Notes: a model not told the origin generated them from the sequence alone. A stretch of DNA of 64,000 nt from Arthrobacter sp. HY1533 (GCF_027568515.1 NZ_JANKZF010000011.1:42566-106565), one strand, 5' to 3'. Positions 48,362 to 57,747 are shown, counted from the stretch's first letter. A program made the numbers and translations.

Positions 48362-49636
48362 ATGCATGTCATCATTCGCCGATCGCTCTGTGCAGCGGTC
48401 TTTGCCGGAGGGCTTCTTGCCCTCGGCGCAGGTGCAGCCAGTGCTGCAGATTCATCCAGTTCCGCAACAGCGGGTTCCCCCGCAGCAGTCCAGGGCCAGC
48501 TGGCCCAGGCTTCCAACAGCTCGCAGGGCCTTCTTGGCGGCCTGCTGGACGGAGTCGTTGGGGGTGTGGCTGGCAACGTCCTGGACAACGTCCAGGTCGC
48601 CGCCCCCATCACGGTTCCGGTGAACATTTCCGGCAATGCCGTGGGTGTCCTGGGCAATGCGGTTTCCAATGGTTCGCAGGCCACGAACACCACCACGGTG
48701 CCGGCAGTGAACCAGGAATCCAGCCAGGGCGCCCCTGCGCCTTCCCAGGGCGGGGGCGGGGTGGTCGGCGACATCCTGGACAACGTTCAGGTCGCCGTCC
48801 CCATCACGGTTCCGGTGAACATTTCCGGCAACGCCGTGGGTGTTCTGGGCAACGCGGTTTCCAATGGTTCGCAGGCCTCCAACACCACCGCGGCGCCGGC
48901 AGTCGAACAGGAATCAACGCAGGGTTCCGGCAACGGCAGCAACGGCGGGCTGCTCGAAGGAGTGGTCGGCGACATCCTGGACAATGTCCAGGTGGCCGCC
49001 CCCATCACGGTTCCGGTGAACATTTCAGGCAACGCCGTGGGTGTCCTGGGCAATGCGGTTTCCAATGGTTCCGAGGCCACCAACACCACCACGGTGCCGG
49101 CAGTTGAGCAGGACTCCACACAGGGGTCCGGCAACGGCTACGGCAACAACGACGGCGGGCTGTTGGGCGGCCTGTTGGGTGACGTCCTGGGCAACGTCCA
49201 GGTGTCCCTGCCCGTCACGGTTCCGGTGAACATTTCCGGCAACGCCGTGGGCGTCCTGGGCAACGCCATTTCCAATGGTTCCCACGCCACCAACACGGTG
49301 ACGCCGGAAATCCCGGTCACGCCGGTCACGCCGGTAACCCCCGTAACGCCGGTTACACCCGTTACACCGGTGACTCCCGTAACCCCCGTAACCCCCGTAA
49401 CGCCTGTTACTCCGGTAACACCCGTGACCCCCGTGGTTCCTGCGGCGCCGTCGGTCAACACGGTGCACACCGCCGGCCTGCAGGCCATGGGCTCGGGCAT
49501 CCACGCACTCGGCAGTGCCGTACCGGCCCAGCTTGCCTACACAGGCTCCGGCTGGTGGCCCATCTTCTGGTCCGTCGGTTCACTGGTCTCCGGACTGGTG
49601 CTGCTGACGCTGCGCCGGATGAGCCGCATGGGCTAG
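48362..49636 (+). CDS. Chaplin-like repeat surface protein with LAYTG sortase signal
   Basis: A 424-residue wall protein. After a signal peptide ([20 protein letters not shown]) come four ~40-residue repeats of the form [20 protein letters not shown] followed by [14 protein letters not shown]. They resemble the Streptomyces chaplin core (VPVNVCGNSV...) but lack its cysteines. A 13-fold Pro-Val-Thr stalk follows, then the sorting signal LAYTG, a hydrophobic helix and RRMSRMG. LAxTG is the class E sortase motif of actinobacteria. AGGAG precedes the ATG. It probably forms an amyloid-like or hydrophobic coat; function is inferred. Confidence 0.78.
   Translation: MHVIIRRSLCAAVFAGGLLALGAGAASAADSSSSATAGSPAAVQGQLAQASNSSQGLLGGLLDGVVGGVAGNVLDNVQVAAPITVPVNISGNAVGVLGNAVSNGSQATNTTTVPAVNQESSQGAPAPSQGGGGVVGDILDNVQVAVPITVPVNISGNAVGVLGNAVSNGSQASNTTAAPAVEQESTQGSGNGSNGGLLEGVVGDILDNVQVAAPITVPVNISGNAVGVLGNAVSNGSEATNTTTVPAVEQDSTQGSGNGYGNNDGGLLGGLLGDVLGNVQVSLPVTVPVNISGNAVGVLGNAISNGSHATNTVTPEIPVTPVTPVTPVTPVTPVTPVTPVTPVTPVTPVTPVTPVTPVVPAAPSVNTVHTAGLQAMGSGIHALGSAVPAQLAYTGSGWWPIFWSVGSLVSGLVLLTLRRMSRMG
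48570..49295 (+). repeat. Four chaplin-like coding repeats
   Basis: Nearly identical DNA blocks of about 120 bp, spaced roughly 190-210 bp, each containing ATCACGGTTCCGGTGAACAT and CCAATGGTTC. Spacers between them are Ser/Gly/Gln-rich and more variable. Confidence 0.85.
49313..49429 (+). repeat. Thirteen Pro-Val-Thr codon triplets
   Basis: A 9-bp-period array encoding (PVT)x13. The codons used for each residue vary along the array, so the DNA is far less repetitive than the protein. Confidence 0.9.
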
Positions 49637-49760
49637 CCGGCCCGCTCCCCGGCAATGGCCCGTGGGCAAGGCAGCGCCGTTGGCAGCTGCCGGACCCCAC
49701 GGGCCAGGGGTGCGCCAACCCGGACAGGCAGTCCGGCCCCACAGCCGGCCACCGGCCAGT

Positions 49761-51209
49761 TTAGGAGTGTGGCGAAAGCCGACGCACAGCAAGTGCGAGC
49801 CACAGTTGCACCCGGTCGGGCGTCAGGGCCGGGTCGTAGCCGGTCAGTTCCGCGATCTGCGTCAGGCGGTAACGGACAGTGTTCCGGTGCAGCGCCAACG
49901 CCTCCGCCACGGCGGCCACGGAGCCATTGAGCCGCAGGTACGACTCAAGGGTGTCCAGCAGCTCGGAGCCGTGGGCCTCGTCAAACGCGGCCAGAGGACC
50001 CAGCGCCTCCGCAGCCATGTCGGCCATGGGGACGTCCTCGCTGGCCAGCAGGAGCGAGGTCAGGCTCAGCCGTTCCGGCACGTTGACGTCCAGGCCGCGC
50101 GTTGCTGCCTCCCGGGCCTCGAAGTAGCTCCAGCGCAGGCCGTTGGCCTGGGAATATGCGCCGCCGATGCCCACGGGGGCATTGATGCCGATGCTGTTCA
50201 TCTGCCGGCTCAGCGCCCTGCCCAGCGTGGCCGGATCCCCGGCCTGGGCGGGCACCACCAGCAGCAGCTCCGACCTGCCCTCGGAGGTGATGGTGGCGGC
50301 CACTGCGCGTTCCAGCCCCGGCGGCAGCGTGATGGTCGACAAGGTGGGGAAGCTGCCTTCCTCGGCACTGACAAGCAGCACGAGGTTCTTGGCAGTCGGG
50401 AGGATGCCCAGGTTTTCCAGGCGGGCCGCGGAATCGGCCGGCTCCAGCGTGCCCCGGATGATGTCCGCCAGGACCTGTCCGGCGATTTGCCGTGCACTTT
50501 GGCGCCGCTGCACCAGGTTGTTCAACTCAATGCTGATGAGCCCGCGCGCATAGTCCACGATCCCGTCGTCGTGAAAGGGCTTGCGCAGCCACAGCGTGCT
50601 TGAATCGCGCTTGCCCGTGGACAGCGCCACGGCATGCCAGGCGCCGTCGTCGGGAACTGCATCGGGGTGCGTGGACGCCACCTGGCCGCCGTACTGGGTG
50701 ATGACCAGGTCCGAGGACACCATGGAGGCGAGCTTCTTCAGCAGTGCCGCCAGCCCGCCGCCGGTCAGCAGGGTTCGTGCCAGCACCTGGTGCTCGCGCA
50801 GCAGCCGTTCCAGCTTTGTGTAGTGGTCAGAGGACCGCGCGTCGGCCACGAGCTTGCCAATGGCAATGAACGGCGTGCTGTACGGGACCTCCACCACGGG
50901 GACGGCCCAGCGGTTGGCCTCGGCCAGCAGCGCCGCGGGCACCGTGGCGTGCTCAAAACCAATGCCAAAGCCAATTCCGACGGCGCCCGCGCGCTTGATC
51001 TGCCGGACAAAGGAACGCTGTGAGTCGGCGGTGCCCTGCCGGGCCCCCGTGGTCAGGACCAGTTCGCCGCCGCTGAGGAACGACTGGGGATTTTCCAGCT
51101 CCGTGACGGCCACCCAGTCGATCGGGGCGTTGAGCGGAGTGCGGGTGGAACCCAGGTTCTTCAGGTGCAGGCTGGGAACAACCAGCAGGTCTGCCAAGGA
51201 AAGTGCCAT
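49761..51209 (-). CDS. PucR-family transcriptional regulator
   Basis: A 482-residue regulator with the N-terminal PucR domain (MALSLADLLVVPSLHLKNLG...GELVLTTGARQ), a central GGDEF-like region and the C-terminal HTH (LNGSVAAVAEALALHRNTVRYRLTQI). A TATAGT -10 (51216-51221, minus strand) is 6 nt before ATG 51209, so the mRNA is leaderless. It is divergent from the GABA catabolism genes; PucR-type regulators (for example GabR of corynebacteria) control such genes, and this role is inferred here. Confidence 0.86.
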   Translation of the reverse strand: MALSLADLLVVPSLHLKNLGSTRTPLNAPIDWVAVTELENPQSFLSGGELVLTTGARQGTADSQRSFVRQIKRAGAVGIGFGIGFEHATVPAALLAEANRWAVPVVEVPYSTPFIAIGKLVADARSSDHYTKLERLLREHQVLARTLLTGGGLAALLKKLASMVSSDLVITQYGGQVASTHPDAVPDDGAWHAVALSTGKRDSSTLWLRKPFHDDGIVDYARGLISIELNNLVQRRQSARQIAGQVLADIIRGTLEPADSAARLENLGILPTAKNLVLLVSAEEGSFPTLSTITLPPGLERAVAATITSEGRSELLLVVPAQAGDPATLGRALSRQMNSIGINAPVGIGGAYSQANGLRWSYFEAREAATRGLDVNVPERLSLTSLLLASEDVPMADMAAEALGPLAAFDEAHGSELLDTLESYLRLNGSVAAVAEALALHRNTVRYRLTQIAELTGYDPALTPDRVQLWLALAVRRLSPHS

Positions 51210-51256
51210 GGTGCAACTATACAAACGCACTACCCCGATTGCGCATTGTGGTGCAA
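51210..51256. promoter_or_regulatory. pucR promoter and GGTGCAA direct repeats
   Basis: GGTGCAA occurs at 51210-51216 and 51250-51256, exactly 40 bp (four helical turns) apart, with a near-inverse TTGCGCA at 51239-51245. The first overlaps the pucR start and -10. Candidate PucR binding sites in the divergent region. Confidence 0.45.
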
Positions 51257-51351
51257 TTGGCTATTCGATTGCGGGGTCCGCGGGCTTAGGCTTTCGCATA
51301 AGCGGTTGACATGCCGCACCACCCGCACCGAACTTAAAGAGGTTGAACACT

Positions 51352-52782
51352 GTGGTCCAAACCTTACAGAACTTCATCAACGGCGAATTCGTCCCCGTAA
51401 CCGGCACCGAGACGCTGGACATCGTCAACCCCACCAACGGGGAAGTTGTGGCGAAGGCCCCGGTCTCCAGCCAGGCTGATGTGGACTCGGCCATGGCCGC
51501 AGCAGCAACCGCGTTCAAGACGTGGAAGCACGCCACCCCGAGCCAGCGCCAGGCGGTGCTGCTCAAGCTTGCCGATGCCATCGAGGCCCGCAGCGACGAG
51601 CTCGTTGAGGCCCAGCACCGCAACACCGGGCAGGTCAAGGCCATGATTGCCTCCGAGGAAGTCGGGGCGGGCGCCGACCAGCTGCGCTTCTTCGCCGGCG
51701 CAGCCCGGCTGCTTGAAGGCCGCTCCGCCGGCGAATACATGGAGAACTTCACCTCCTATGTGCGCCGCGAACCCGTGGGCGTCATTGCCCAGGTCACCCC
51801 GTGGAACTACCCGTTCCTGATGATGATCTGGAAGATCGGCCCCGCCCTGGCCGCCGGCAACACCGTGGTGCTCAAGCCCAGCGACACCACCCCGGAAAGC
51901 ACCATGGTCTTTGCCGACATCGCCAAGGACATTGTCCCGGCCGGCGTGCTGAACTTTGTCCTGGGCAACGGCGCCACCGGCGCAGCCCTGGTGGACCACA
52001 AGACCCCCTCCATGGTCTCCATTACAGGTTCCGTCCGTGCCGGCATCGCCGTCGCCACGGGTGCCGCCAAGGGGCTCAAGCGCGCCCACCTGGAACTGGG
52101 CGGCAAGGCCCCGGCCATTGTCTTCGCCGACGCCAACCTGGGCCGGACCGCCCAGGAAATCGCCGAGTACTCCTTCTTCAACGCCGGCCAGGACTGCACG
52201 GCCATCACGCGCGTGCTCGTGGAGGAATCCGCCCACAAGGAGTTCGTGGCAGCACTTGCCACGGCCGCCAAGGGCCTGGAAACCGGCAACGCGGACGATT
52301 CCAAGAACTACTTCGGCCCGCTGAACAACATCAACCACTTCAACGCCGTGGTCAACGTGGTTGAGAACATCCCCGACTACGCCACCGTCGTCACCGGCGG
52401 CAAGCGCGTGGGGGAGAAGGGCTTCTTCTTCGAGCCCACAGTGGTGGACGGCGTCAAGCAGAGTGACGACATCGTCCAGCAGGAAACCTTTGGCCCCGTC
52501 ATCACTGTGCAGACGTTCAAGACTGAGGAAGAAGCAGTCGAGCTGGCCAACGACGTCGAATACGCCCTGGCCTCCAGCGTGTGGACCTCCAACCACGGCG
52601 TGGCCATGCGCGTCTCCCGCGACCTGGACTTCGGCGCAGTCTGGATCAACACCCACATCATGCTCACGGCCGAGATGCCGCACGGTGGCTTCAAGCTCTC
52701 CGGCTACGGCAAGGACCTGTCCATGTACGGTGTGGAGGACTACACCCGCATCAAGCACGTCATGAGCAACCTGGACGCCTGA
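51352..52782 (+). CDS. Aldehyde dehydrogenase, gamma-aminobutyraldehyde/succinate-semialdehyde type
   Basis: A 476-residue NAD(P)-dependent aldehyde dehydrogenase. Catalytic residues are E248 (LELGGKAP) and C282 (FFNAGQDC); the N-terminus NFINGEFVPVTGTETLDIVN fits gamma-aminobutyraldehyde dehydrogenases (PatD-like). With GabT next door it could act before GABA (aminobutyraldehyde to GABA) or after it (succinate semialdehyde to succinate). GTG 51352 follows AAAGAGG at good spacing; TTG 51343 is an alternative. Operon with gabT, probably under PucR-type control. Confidence 0.87.
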   Translation: MVQTLQNFINGEFVPVTGTETLDIVNPTNGEVVAKAPVSSQADVDSAMAAAATAFKTWKHATPSQRQAVLLKLADAIEARSDELVEAQHRNTGQVKAMIASEEVGAGADQLRFFAGAARLLEGRSAGEYMENFTSYVRREPVGVIAQVTPWNYPFLMMIWKIGPALAAGNTVVLKPSDTTPESTMVFADIAKDIVPAGVLNFVLGNGATGAALVDHKTPSMVSITGSVRAGIAVATGAAKGLKRAHLELGGKAPAIVFADANLGRTAQEIAEYSFFNAGQDCTAITRVLVEESAHKEFVAALATAAKGLETGNADDSKNYFGPLNNINHFNAVVNVVENIPDYATVVTGGKRVGEKGFFFEPTVVDGVKQSDDIVQQETFGPVITVQTFKTEEEAVELANDVEYALASSVWTSNHGVAMRVSRDLDFGAVWINTHIMLTAEMPHGGFKLSGYGKDLSMYGVEDYTRIKHVMSNLDA

Positions 52783-52830
52783 GTCCGCCCACACAACTTC
52801 TTTTGCACTTCCCTTTTGAAAGGTATCCCC

Positions 52831-54192
52831 ATGTCTGAAATCCAGTTCCGTCTCGAGCAGAAGCGCCAGATCCTCGGCGCATTCCCCGGCCCGAAGTCAG
52901 TTGAGCTTGAGACCCGCCGCAAGGCAGTTGTTGCAGCCGGCGTTGCCTCGGGCGTGCCCGTCTACGTTGAAGATGCCGACGGCGGCATCATCAAGGACGT
53001 TGACGGAAACTCCTTCATCGACCTCGGCTCGGGCATCGCCGTCACCAGCGTCGGCGCCTCCGACGCCAACGTGGTGGACGCCGTCCGCGAGCAGGTTGGC
53101 CACTTCACGCACACCTGCTTCATGGTCACCCCCTACGAGGGCTATGTGGCTGTTGCCGAGGAGCTCAACGCACTCACCCCCGGCACCCACGAGAAGCGCA
53201 CCGTGCTGTTCAACTCCGGCGCCGAAGCCGTGGAGAACGCCGTCAAGGTGGCCCGCCTGGCCACCGGCCGCGACGCCATCGTTGCCTTCGACCACGCCTA
53301 CCACGGCCGCACCAACCTGACCATGGCGCTGACCGCCAAGGCCATGCCGTACAAGACCAACTTCGGCCCGTTCGCACCGGAGATCTACCGCGTGCCCATG
53401 AGCTACCCGTACCGCGAGGAAGCGGACATCAAGGGTGAAGAGGCAGCACGCCGCGCCATCACCATGATCGAGAAGCAGATTGGTGCCGATTCCGTCGCCG
53501 CCATCCTGATCGAACCGATCCAGGGCGAGGGCGGCTTCATTGTCCCCGCCGACGGCTTCCTGCCCACCCTGGCCGCCTGGGCCAAGGAAAACGGCGTTGT
53601 CTTCATCGCCGACGAGGTCCAGTCCGGCTTCTGCCGCACCGGCGCCTGGTTCGCCTCCGAGCACGAGGGCGTTGTCCCCGACATCATCACCATGGCCAAG
53701 GGCATCGGTGGCGGCCTGCCGCTCTCCGCAATCACGGGCCGCGCCGACCTCATGGACGCCGTGCACCCCGGCGGCCTCGGCGGCACCTACGGCGGCAACC
53801 CGATCGCCTGCGCCGCCGCCCTGGCAGCCATCAAGACCATGAAGGAGCACGACCTCAACGGCCGCGCCGCCAACATCGAGCGCATCGTCACCGAGCGTTT
53901 CGAGGCACTCGTTGCCGAAATGGGCGAGGCCGGCATCATCGGCGAAATCCGCGGCCGCGGCGCCATGATGGCCATCGAACTGGTCAAGCCCGGCACGGCC
54001 AACACCACCAAGGAAGTCAACGCCGAGGCCGCCAAGGCCATCGCCGGTGCCTGCCTGCAGGCCGGCGTCGTGATCCTGACCTGCGGCACCTACGGCAACG
54101 TGATCCGCCTGCTCCCGCCGCTGGTCATCAGCGACGAGCTCCTGAACGACGGCCTGGACGTCCTCTCCGACGCCATCCGCGCAGCGGCCTAG
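52831..54192 (+). CDS. gabT: 4-Aminobutyrate aminotransferase
   Basis: A 453-residue class III PLP aminotransferase that converts GABA and 2-oxoglutarate to succinate semialdehyde and glutamate (EC 2.6.1.19). PLP lysine is K290 in ITMAKGIGGGLPLSA; the substrate/PLP segments VLFNSGAEAVENAVKVARLA and FIADEVQSGFCRTG are intact. AAAGG precedes ATG 52831. It lies 48 bp after the aldehyde dehydrogenase gene and is followed by a strong terminator. Confidence 0.92.
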   Translation: MSEIQFRLEQKRQILGAFPGPKSVELETRRKAVVAAGVASGVPVYVEDADGGIIKDVDGNSFIDLGSGIAVTSVGASDANVVDAVREQVGHFTHTCFMVTPYEGYVAVAEELNALTPGTHEKRTVLFNSGAEAVENAVKVARLATGRDAIVAFDHAYHGRTNLTMALTAKAMPYKTNFGPFAPEIYRVPMSYPYREEADIKGEEAARRAITMIEKQIGADSVAAILIEPIQGEGGFIVPADGFLPTLAAWAKENGVVFIADEVQSGFCRTGAWFASEHEGVVPDIITMAKGIGGGLPLSAITGRADLMDAVHPGGLGGTYGGNPIACAAALAAIKTMKEHDLNGRAANIERIVTERFEALVAEMGEAGIIGEIRGRGAMMAIELVKPGTANTTKEVNAEAAKAIAGACLQAGVVILTCGTYGNVIRLLPPLVISDELLNDGLDVLSDAIRAAA

Positions 54193-54203
54193 CCAACGAA
54201 ACA

Positions 54204-54268
54204 CGCGCTTTAAAGCGCGACGGCGGCACCCGGTTTGGCCTTTGTGGCCCACCCGGGTGCCGCCGTCG
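54204..54268 (+). terminator. gabT terminator: palindrome plus strong hairpin
   Basis: CGCGCTTTAAAGCGCG (54204-54219) is a perfect palindrome; it is followed by a perfect 16-bp stem (54218-54233 with 54253-54268) and a short TTT. Confidence 0.88.
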
Positions 54269-54279
54269 TTTGCAGGGAT

Positions 54280-55575
54280 TTAGTACGTTGGGGCGGCTGC
54301 CAAACCGAAGTACTGTTCCAGCGTCCGGTAGCCGCGGTTGTGCATGTCGGTGGCGGCCCTTACCCCAATGTAGCGAAGGTGCCAGGGCTCGTAGGTGTAT
54401 CCCGTTATGGCATCAAAGCCGCTGGTGTAGCGGATGATGAAGCCGTAGCGCCAGGCATTGGCAGCGGCGAATTGCCCGGCCGCAGTGTTGGCGAAACAGG
54501 CCTGGAGTGAGCAGGCCCCGCTCGGGTTGCCAATGTCCATGACCAGGCCGGTTTGGTGTTCGCTGTAGCCAGGCCGTGCCGAGATGGTGTCGGCGACAGC
54601 TTGCCCATACTGGGCCACATAGGAGTTGTACAGCGAGGTCTGCGTTGCGTGGGAGCGGAAACCGCTGACCGTGGTGATGGGGACGCCCGCGGCAGATGCG
54701 CCCGAAATCAACTGAGCCAGTTGGTTTGCGGCTTCGCTGCGCATGACTTGGGACCCGACCCAGACCAGGTCTGGCGGTGTCTGGTTGATGGGTGAGTTGG
54801 GGCGGCGCTTGTTGACCACCACCCCGACGCTGGACTGGTAGGGATTGACGCTGACTCCGGCACTTGTTGGCCAGTTGATGGTGCCGCCCTGAAAATACTG
54901 CACACAGCGCAGCGGCGCCCCGCCGCAGTTTTCCTCGCTGGTGGGGTATCCCAGGGGGCTGCGCTCGTAGCCCATCTGAACCCACTTGTTGCCGATGCTC
55001 CCGTGGACAGAGTGGGCGCCCAGGGACGGCCGCCAGTACACGTACCCGCCTTCATATTTCTGCACACAGCCACCGTTGATGAGGGTGCAGTTTTCGCCGC
55101 TGATGGGATAGCCGAGCTTCCCTTGTTCTGCGCCGGAACGGTCCCAGGCGGACCCGATTGCGCCGGTCACGGCGTTGGCCCCGGCAGTGGACTGCCAGTA
55201 GATGCGCCCACCTTGGAATGTTTGCACGCAGCCGCCGTTGGCCAGCGTGCAGTTCTCGTCGGTCTTCGGGAAGCCCATTTGTCCGCGTTCCCAGTTCAGC
55301 GACCCCCACCTGCGGGCAATGGCACCGGTGGTGATGTGGGCCCCGGTGGCCGCGGACCAATAGATGCTGCCGGATTGGTAGGCCTGGTAGCAGCCCCCCT
55401 GGGGCAGGTTGCAGCGCAGCGGTGTGATGGCACCCCCAAGTTGCGGATTGGCGGCAAGTTTCGCGGCGACGGCGCCGTTGTCGGGTGTTGCGGCCAGGGC
55501 CGGCAGGGGCGCAGCCATGGTTGCCCCAATCATGGCGAGCACCGCCATCAAAGCCGCCATTAGTCGCTTGGTCAT
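54280..55575 (-). CDS. Secreted LGFP-repeat VanY-type D,D-carboxypeptidase
   Basis: A 431-residue exported protein. A signal peptide (MAALMAVLAMIGATMAAPL...ALA) is followed by four LGFP-type cell-wall-binding repeats (for example GQMGFPKTDENC, GKLGYPISGENC, SPLGYPTSEENC), each with a CysX5-7Cys pair (such as CTLANGGC) that could form a disulfide. The C-terminal VanY domain has SGFRSHATQTSLY, ARPGYSEHQTGLVMDIG and EPWHLRYIG with zinc-ligand His/Asp/His. It trims D-Ala from peptidoglycan stem peptides. TACACT (55599-55604, minus strand) is a possible -10. Confidence 0.85.
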   Translation of the reverse strand: MTKRLMAALMAVLAMIGATMAAPLPALAATPDNGAVAAKLAANPQLGGAITPLRCNLPQGGCYQAYQSGSIYWSAATGAHITTGAIARRWGSLNWERGQMGFPKTDENCTLANGGCVQTFQGGRIYWQSTAGANAVTGAIGSAWDRSGAEQGKLGYPISGENCTLINGGCVQKYEGGYVYWRPSLGAHSVHGSIGNKWVQMGYERSPLGYPTSEENCGGAPLRCVQYFQGGTINWPTSAGVSVNPYQSSVGVVVNKRRPNSPINQTPPDLVWVGSQVMRSEAANQLAQLISGASAAGVPITTVSGFRSHATQTSLYNSYVAQYGQAVADTISARPGYSEHQTGLVMDIGNPSGACSLQACFANTAAGQFAAANAWRYGFIIRYTSGFDAITGYTYEPWHLRYIGVRAATDMHNRGYRTLEQYFGLAAAPTY

Positions 55576-55710
55576 AGTGGAGCGTCCCCTGCCCTGTGAG
55601 TGTAATTATTTCCGACCCTAGGGCGAATGGTGGGTCACGGCAAGCGTTCGCGGACTGGGTGGGTAGGGTGGACGTAACATTTTCCGATTGTTGCGGCACA
55701 GTGGGGTGGC

Positions 55711-56772
55711 ATGGGCAAGCAGGGATTTGACCAGCGGTATCCGGCGATGTTCCAGCCTGGCGGCGAGGGGCACACGGAGGAGCCATATGAGCCCGGGCTG
55801 CTGCAGGCGCCAATGCAGGCGCCAATGCGGGAGCCGGTGCCACCGGCCCAGGCATGGCCCGAAGCGGCTCCGGAGGGCGTGCAGCCCGAACCTCCCACTG
55901 AAGCCCCCGAGACCAGTGCTGAACCGCAAACCCGGCACCTGCCCTTGGTGCCCGAACCGCGATGGGGCGCCAGGTCCTGGGTCCTGGGGCTTTCCGCCAT
56001 CGGGCTCACTTTCGCTGCGGCAGCGTTTTGCCTCTTGGCCGCCGCCCTCATTCCGGCCGCGGGCAGCACCGATCCGTCCGATTTCCACGGAATACTGATG
56101 GTTCCTTGGGGCATTGCCATTGCCCCGGGGGCGCCGGCCCTTTTCACCGCCGGCCTGGGCATGTTGGCGGCACTGTTCCTGGTGGCGTCGCGCCACTACA
56201 CGGGACACGCGTGGTGGTTCCACATTGCTGCGGCCGCGGTGGGCCTTGCGGCCTTGGCCGGCGGAGCCGTCGCCATGTTCAGTGAAAGCCTTTTCGCCGA
56301 GATGCTGTACACACAGGCCATGAACCAGGGCAACAACTTCATCTCCTGGTACATGGTCTTCCAGCAGGCATCCTGGCAGCTGCTCTTGCTGGGGCTGGCA
56401 ATCCTTGTCTTGACCTTGGTCGTGCGGCCGGACGGGAACGGAGCGCCCGGCCGACCGTCGGTGCCGGCCGCGCTGTGGACGGGAGCCGTGCTGGCGTGCG
56501 CAGGGGTGTGGACCTGGTTTGCCCCGCAGGCCTTTCCGCTTGCCGAGGGCAGGACCGTCGAGCTGTTGGAGAGCCAGTCCTATGCGGTTCAGGCGTGGAC
56601 CTACGTTGTGGGCCAGGCCGGCGGGCCGCTGCTGACCGTCGGTGCGGGAGCCCTCTTCTGGGCCTTGTTGATCCTGGCCACCACCCGCCGCGGGCCGGGA
56701 GAACCCGTGCCCGAGGACAGCCTCGAGCCCGTCAGCATTTCGGTGGGCAATCCTGGGCAGCACCACCCCTGA
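55711..56772 (+). CDS. Hypothetical membrane protein
   Basis: A 353-residue protein of unrecognised family. The first ~85 residues are cytoplasmic-looking, Pro/Glu-rich and contain a duplicated APMQAPM; five to six TM helices follow (for example WVLGLSAIGLTFAAAAFCLL, ALFTAGLGMLAALFLVA, AAAAVGLAALAGGAVAMF, LLLLGLAILVLTLVV). A conserved-looking loop MNQGNNFISWYMVFQQASWQ connects helices. It is divergent from the VanY gene, so a cell-envelope role is possible. Confidence 0.6.
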   Translation: MGKQGFDQRYPAMFQPGGEGHTEEPYEPGLLQAPMQAPMREPVPPAQAWPEAAPEGVQPEPPTEAPETSAEPQTRHLPLVPEPRWGARSWVLGLSAIGLTFAAAAFCLLAAALIPAAGSTDPSDFHGILMVPWGIAIAPGAPALFTAGLGMLAALFLVASRHYTGHAWWFHIAAAAVGLAALAGGAVAMFSESLFAEMLYTQAMNQGNNFISWYMVFQQASWQLLLLGLAILVLTLVVRPDGNGAPGRPSVPAALWTGAVLACAGVWTWFAPQAFPLAEGRTVELLESQSYAVQAWTYVVGQAGGPLLTVGAGALFWALLILATTRRGPGEPVPEDSLEPVSISVGNPGQHHP

Positions 56773-56918
56773 CGGGTGCGCGTCCCGTCCGGAGGCCCTG
56801 CGGATGGAACCCGCCCGCGGGGCACTGTTCCCTGCGCGGGGCGCCGGTTGTACAGTCAGTGCTACGAATGCCCGCCGTGCACAACGAGGTGCCGCGGGCC
56901 TGTGCGAAGGGTTGATTC

Positions 56919-57740
56919 ATGAAATATGTTGTGGGGTACCGCCCGGATGACCGCGGCGACGACGCCGTGGCCCTTGCGGCCGTCATTGCCAGGACCCAGG
57001 GCGCCGAACTGCACCTGGTCAACGTGGTCCGCGGTGCCAAGGCCGCCGATCCAGGACTGGAAAAACGCGCCCTGGGCTTGGTTCCGGACGATGTCGCCGC
57101 CAGCTACACCGTCCGCGAGGCCGACTCCTTTGTCCACGGGCTGATCGATGCGGCCCGGGAGGACGATGCCGCCCTGATCGTGGTGGGTGCGGCGAGCAAC
57201 GGATTGTTCAAGCGATTCACAGTGGGCTCGGTGGCCAACGGGCTGCTGCACGCATCTCCCGTCCCTGTGGCCCTTGCCCCGCGCGGCTACAACCGCCGGG
57301 CCCCGCTCACCCGACTGACAGTCATGACCGGCATGCGCGAAGGCTGGCAGGCCGTGCTCGACGTCGGCACCACCGCAGCCGGCCGGCGCAATGTCCCGCT
57401 GCGCCTGGTCTCCGTGGTGGAGATCGACCAGTTGGGGCAGACCGATTTCAACCTGGACAACGCCCTCAGTCCGGCCCGCCAGCACGTCAACACGGTGCTG
57501 ACCGCGGCGGCCGCCAAGGTCCCGGGCACCAAGGTCACCGTGACGCTGGCCCACGGGCGCACCATTGAAGAGGCCATTGACGGCATCGGCTGGAAGTCCG
57601 GCGAACTGGTCATTGTCGGTTCCAGCCGCCTGGCCGAGAACCGCAAGATCTTCCTGGGCTCCACCGCCAACAAGATCCTGCGCTCGCTGCCGGTGCCCAT
57701 GGTGGTGGTCCCGCGCGACTTCGTGGCGCAGGGAATCTGA
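56919..57740 (+). CDS. Universal stress protein, tandem UspA domains
   Basis: A 273-residue protein with two Usp domains. The first starts MKYVVGYRPDDRGDDAVALA and ends in IVVGAASNGLFKRFTVGSVA; the second has IVGSSRLAENRKIFLGSTAN and PVPMVVVPRD. The GxxG(x9)G(S/T) ATP-binding motif is best kept in the second half (GSSRLAENRKIFLGST). Tandem Usp proteins are common in actinobacteria and linked to starvation, hypoxia or stress. A TACAGT -10 lies about 65 bp upstream of the ATG. Confidence 0.85.
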   Translation: MKYVVGYRPDDRGDDAVALAAVIARTQGAELHLVNVVRGAKAADPGLEKRALGLVPDDVAASYTVREADSFVHGLIDAAREDDAALIVVGAASNGLFKRFTVGSVANGLLHASPVPVALAPRGYNRRAPLTRLTVMTGMREGWQAVLDVGTTAAGRRNVPLRLVSVVEIDQLGQTDFNLDNALSPARQHVNTVLTAAAAKVPGTKVTVTLAHGRTIEEAIDGIGWKSGELVIVGSSRLAENRKIFLGSTANKILRSLPVPMVVVPRDFVAQGI

Positions 57741-57747
57741 CGGACAC

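Noticed and set aside
49313..49429. CRISPR-like array
   Set aside because: The period is 9 bp, in frame, with no spacers; it encodes Pro-Val-Thr repeats.
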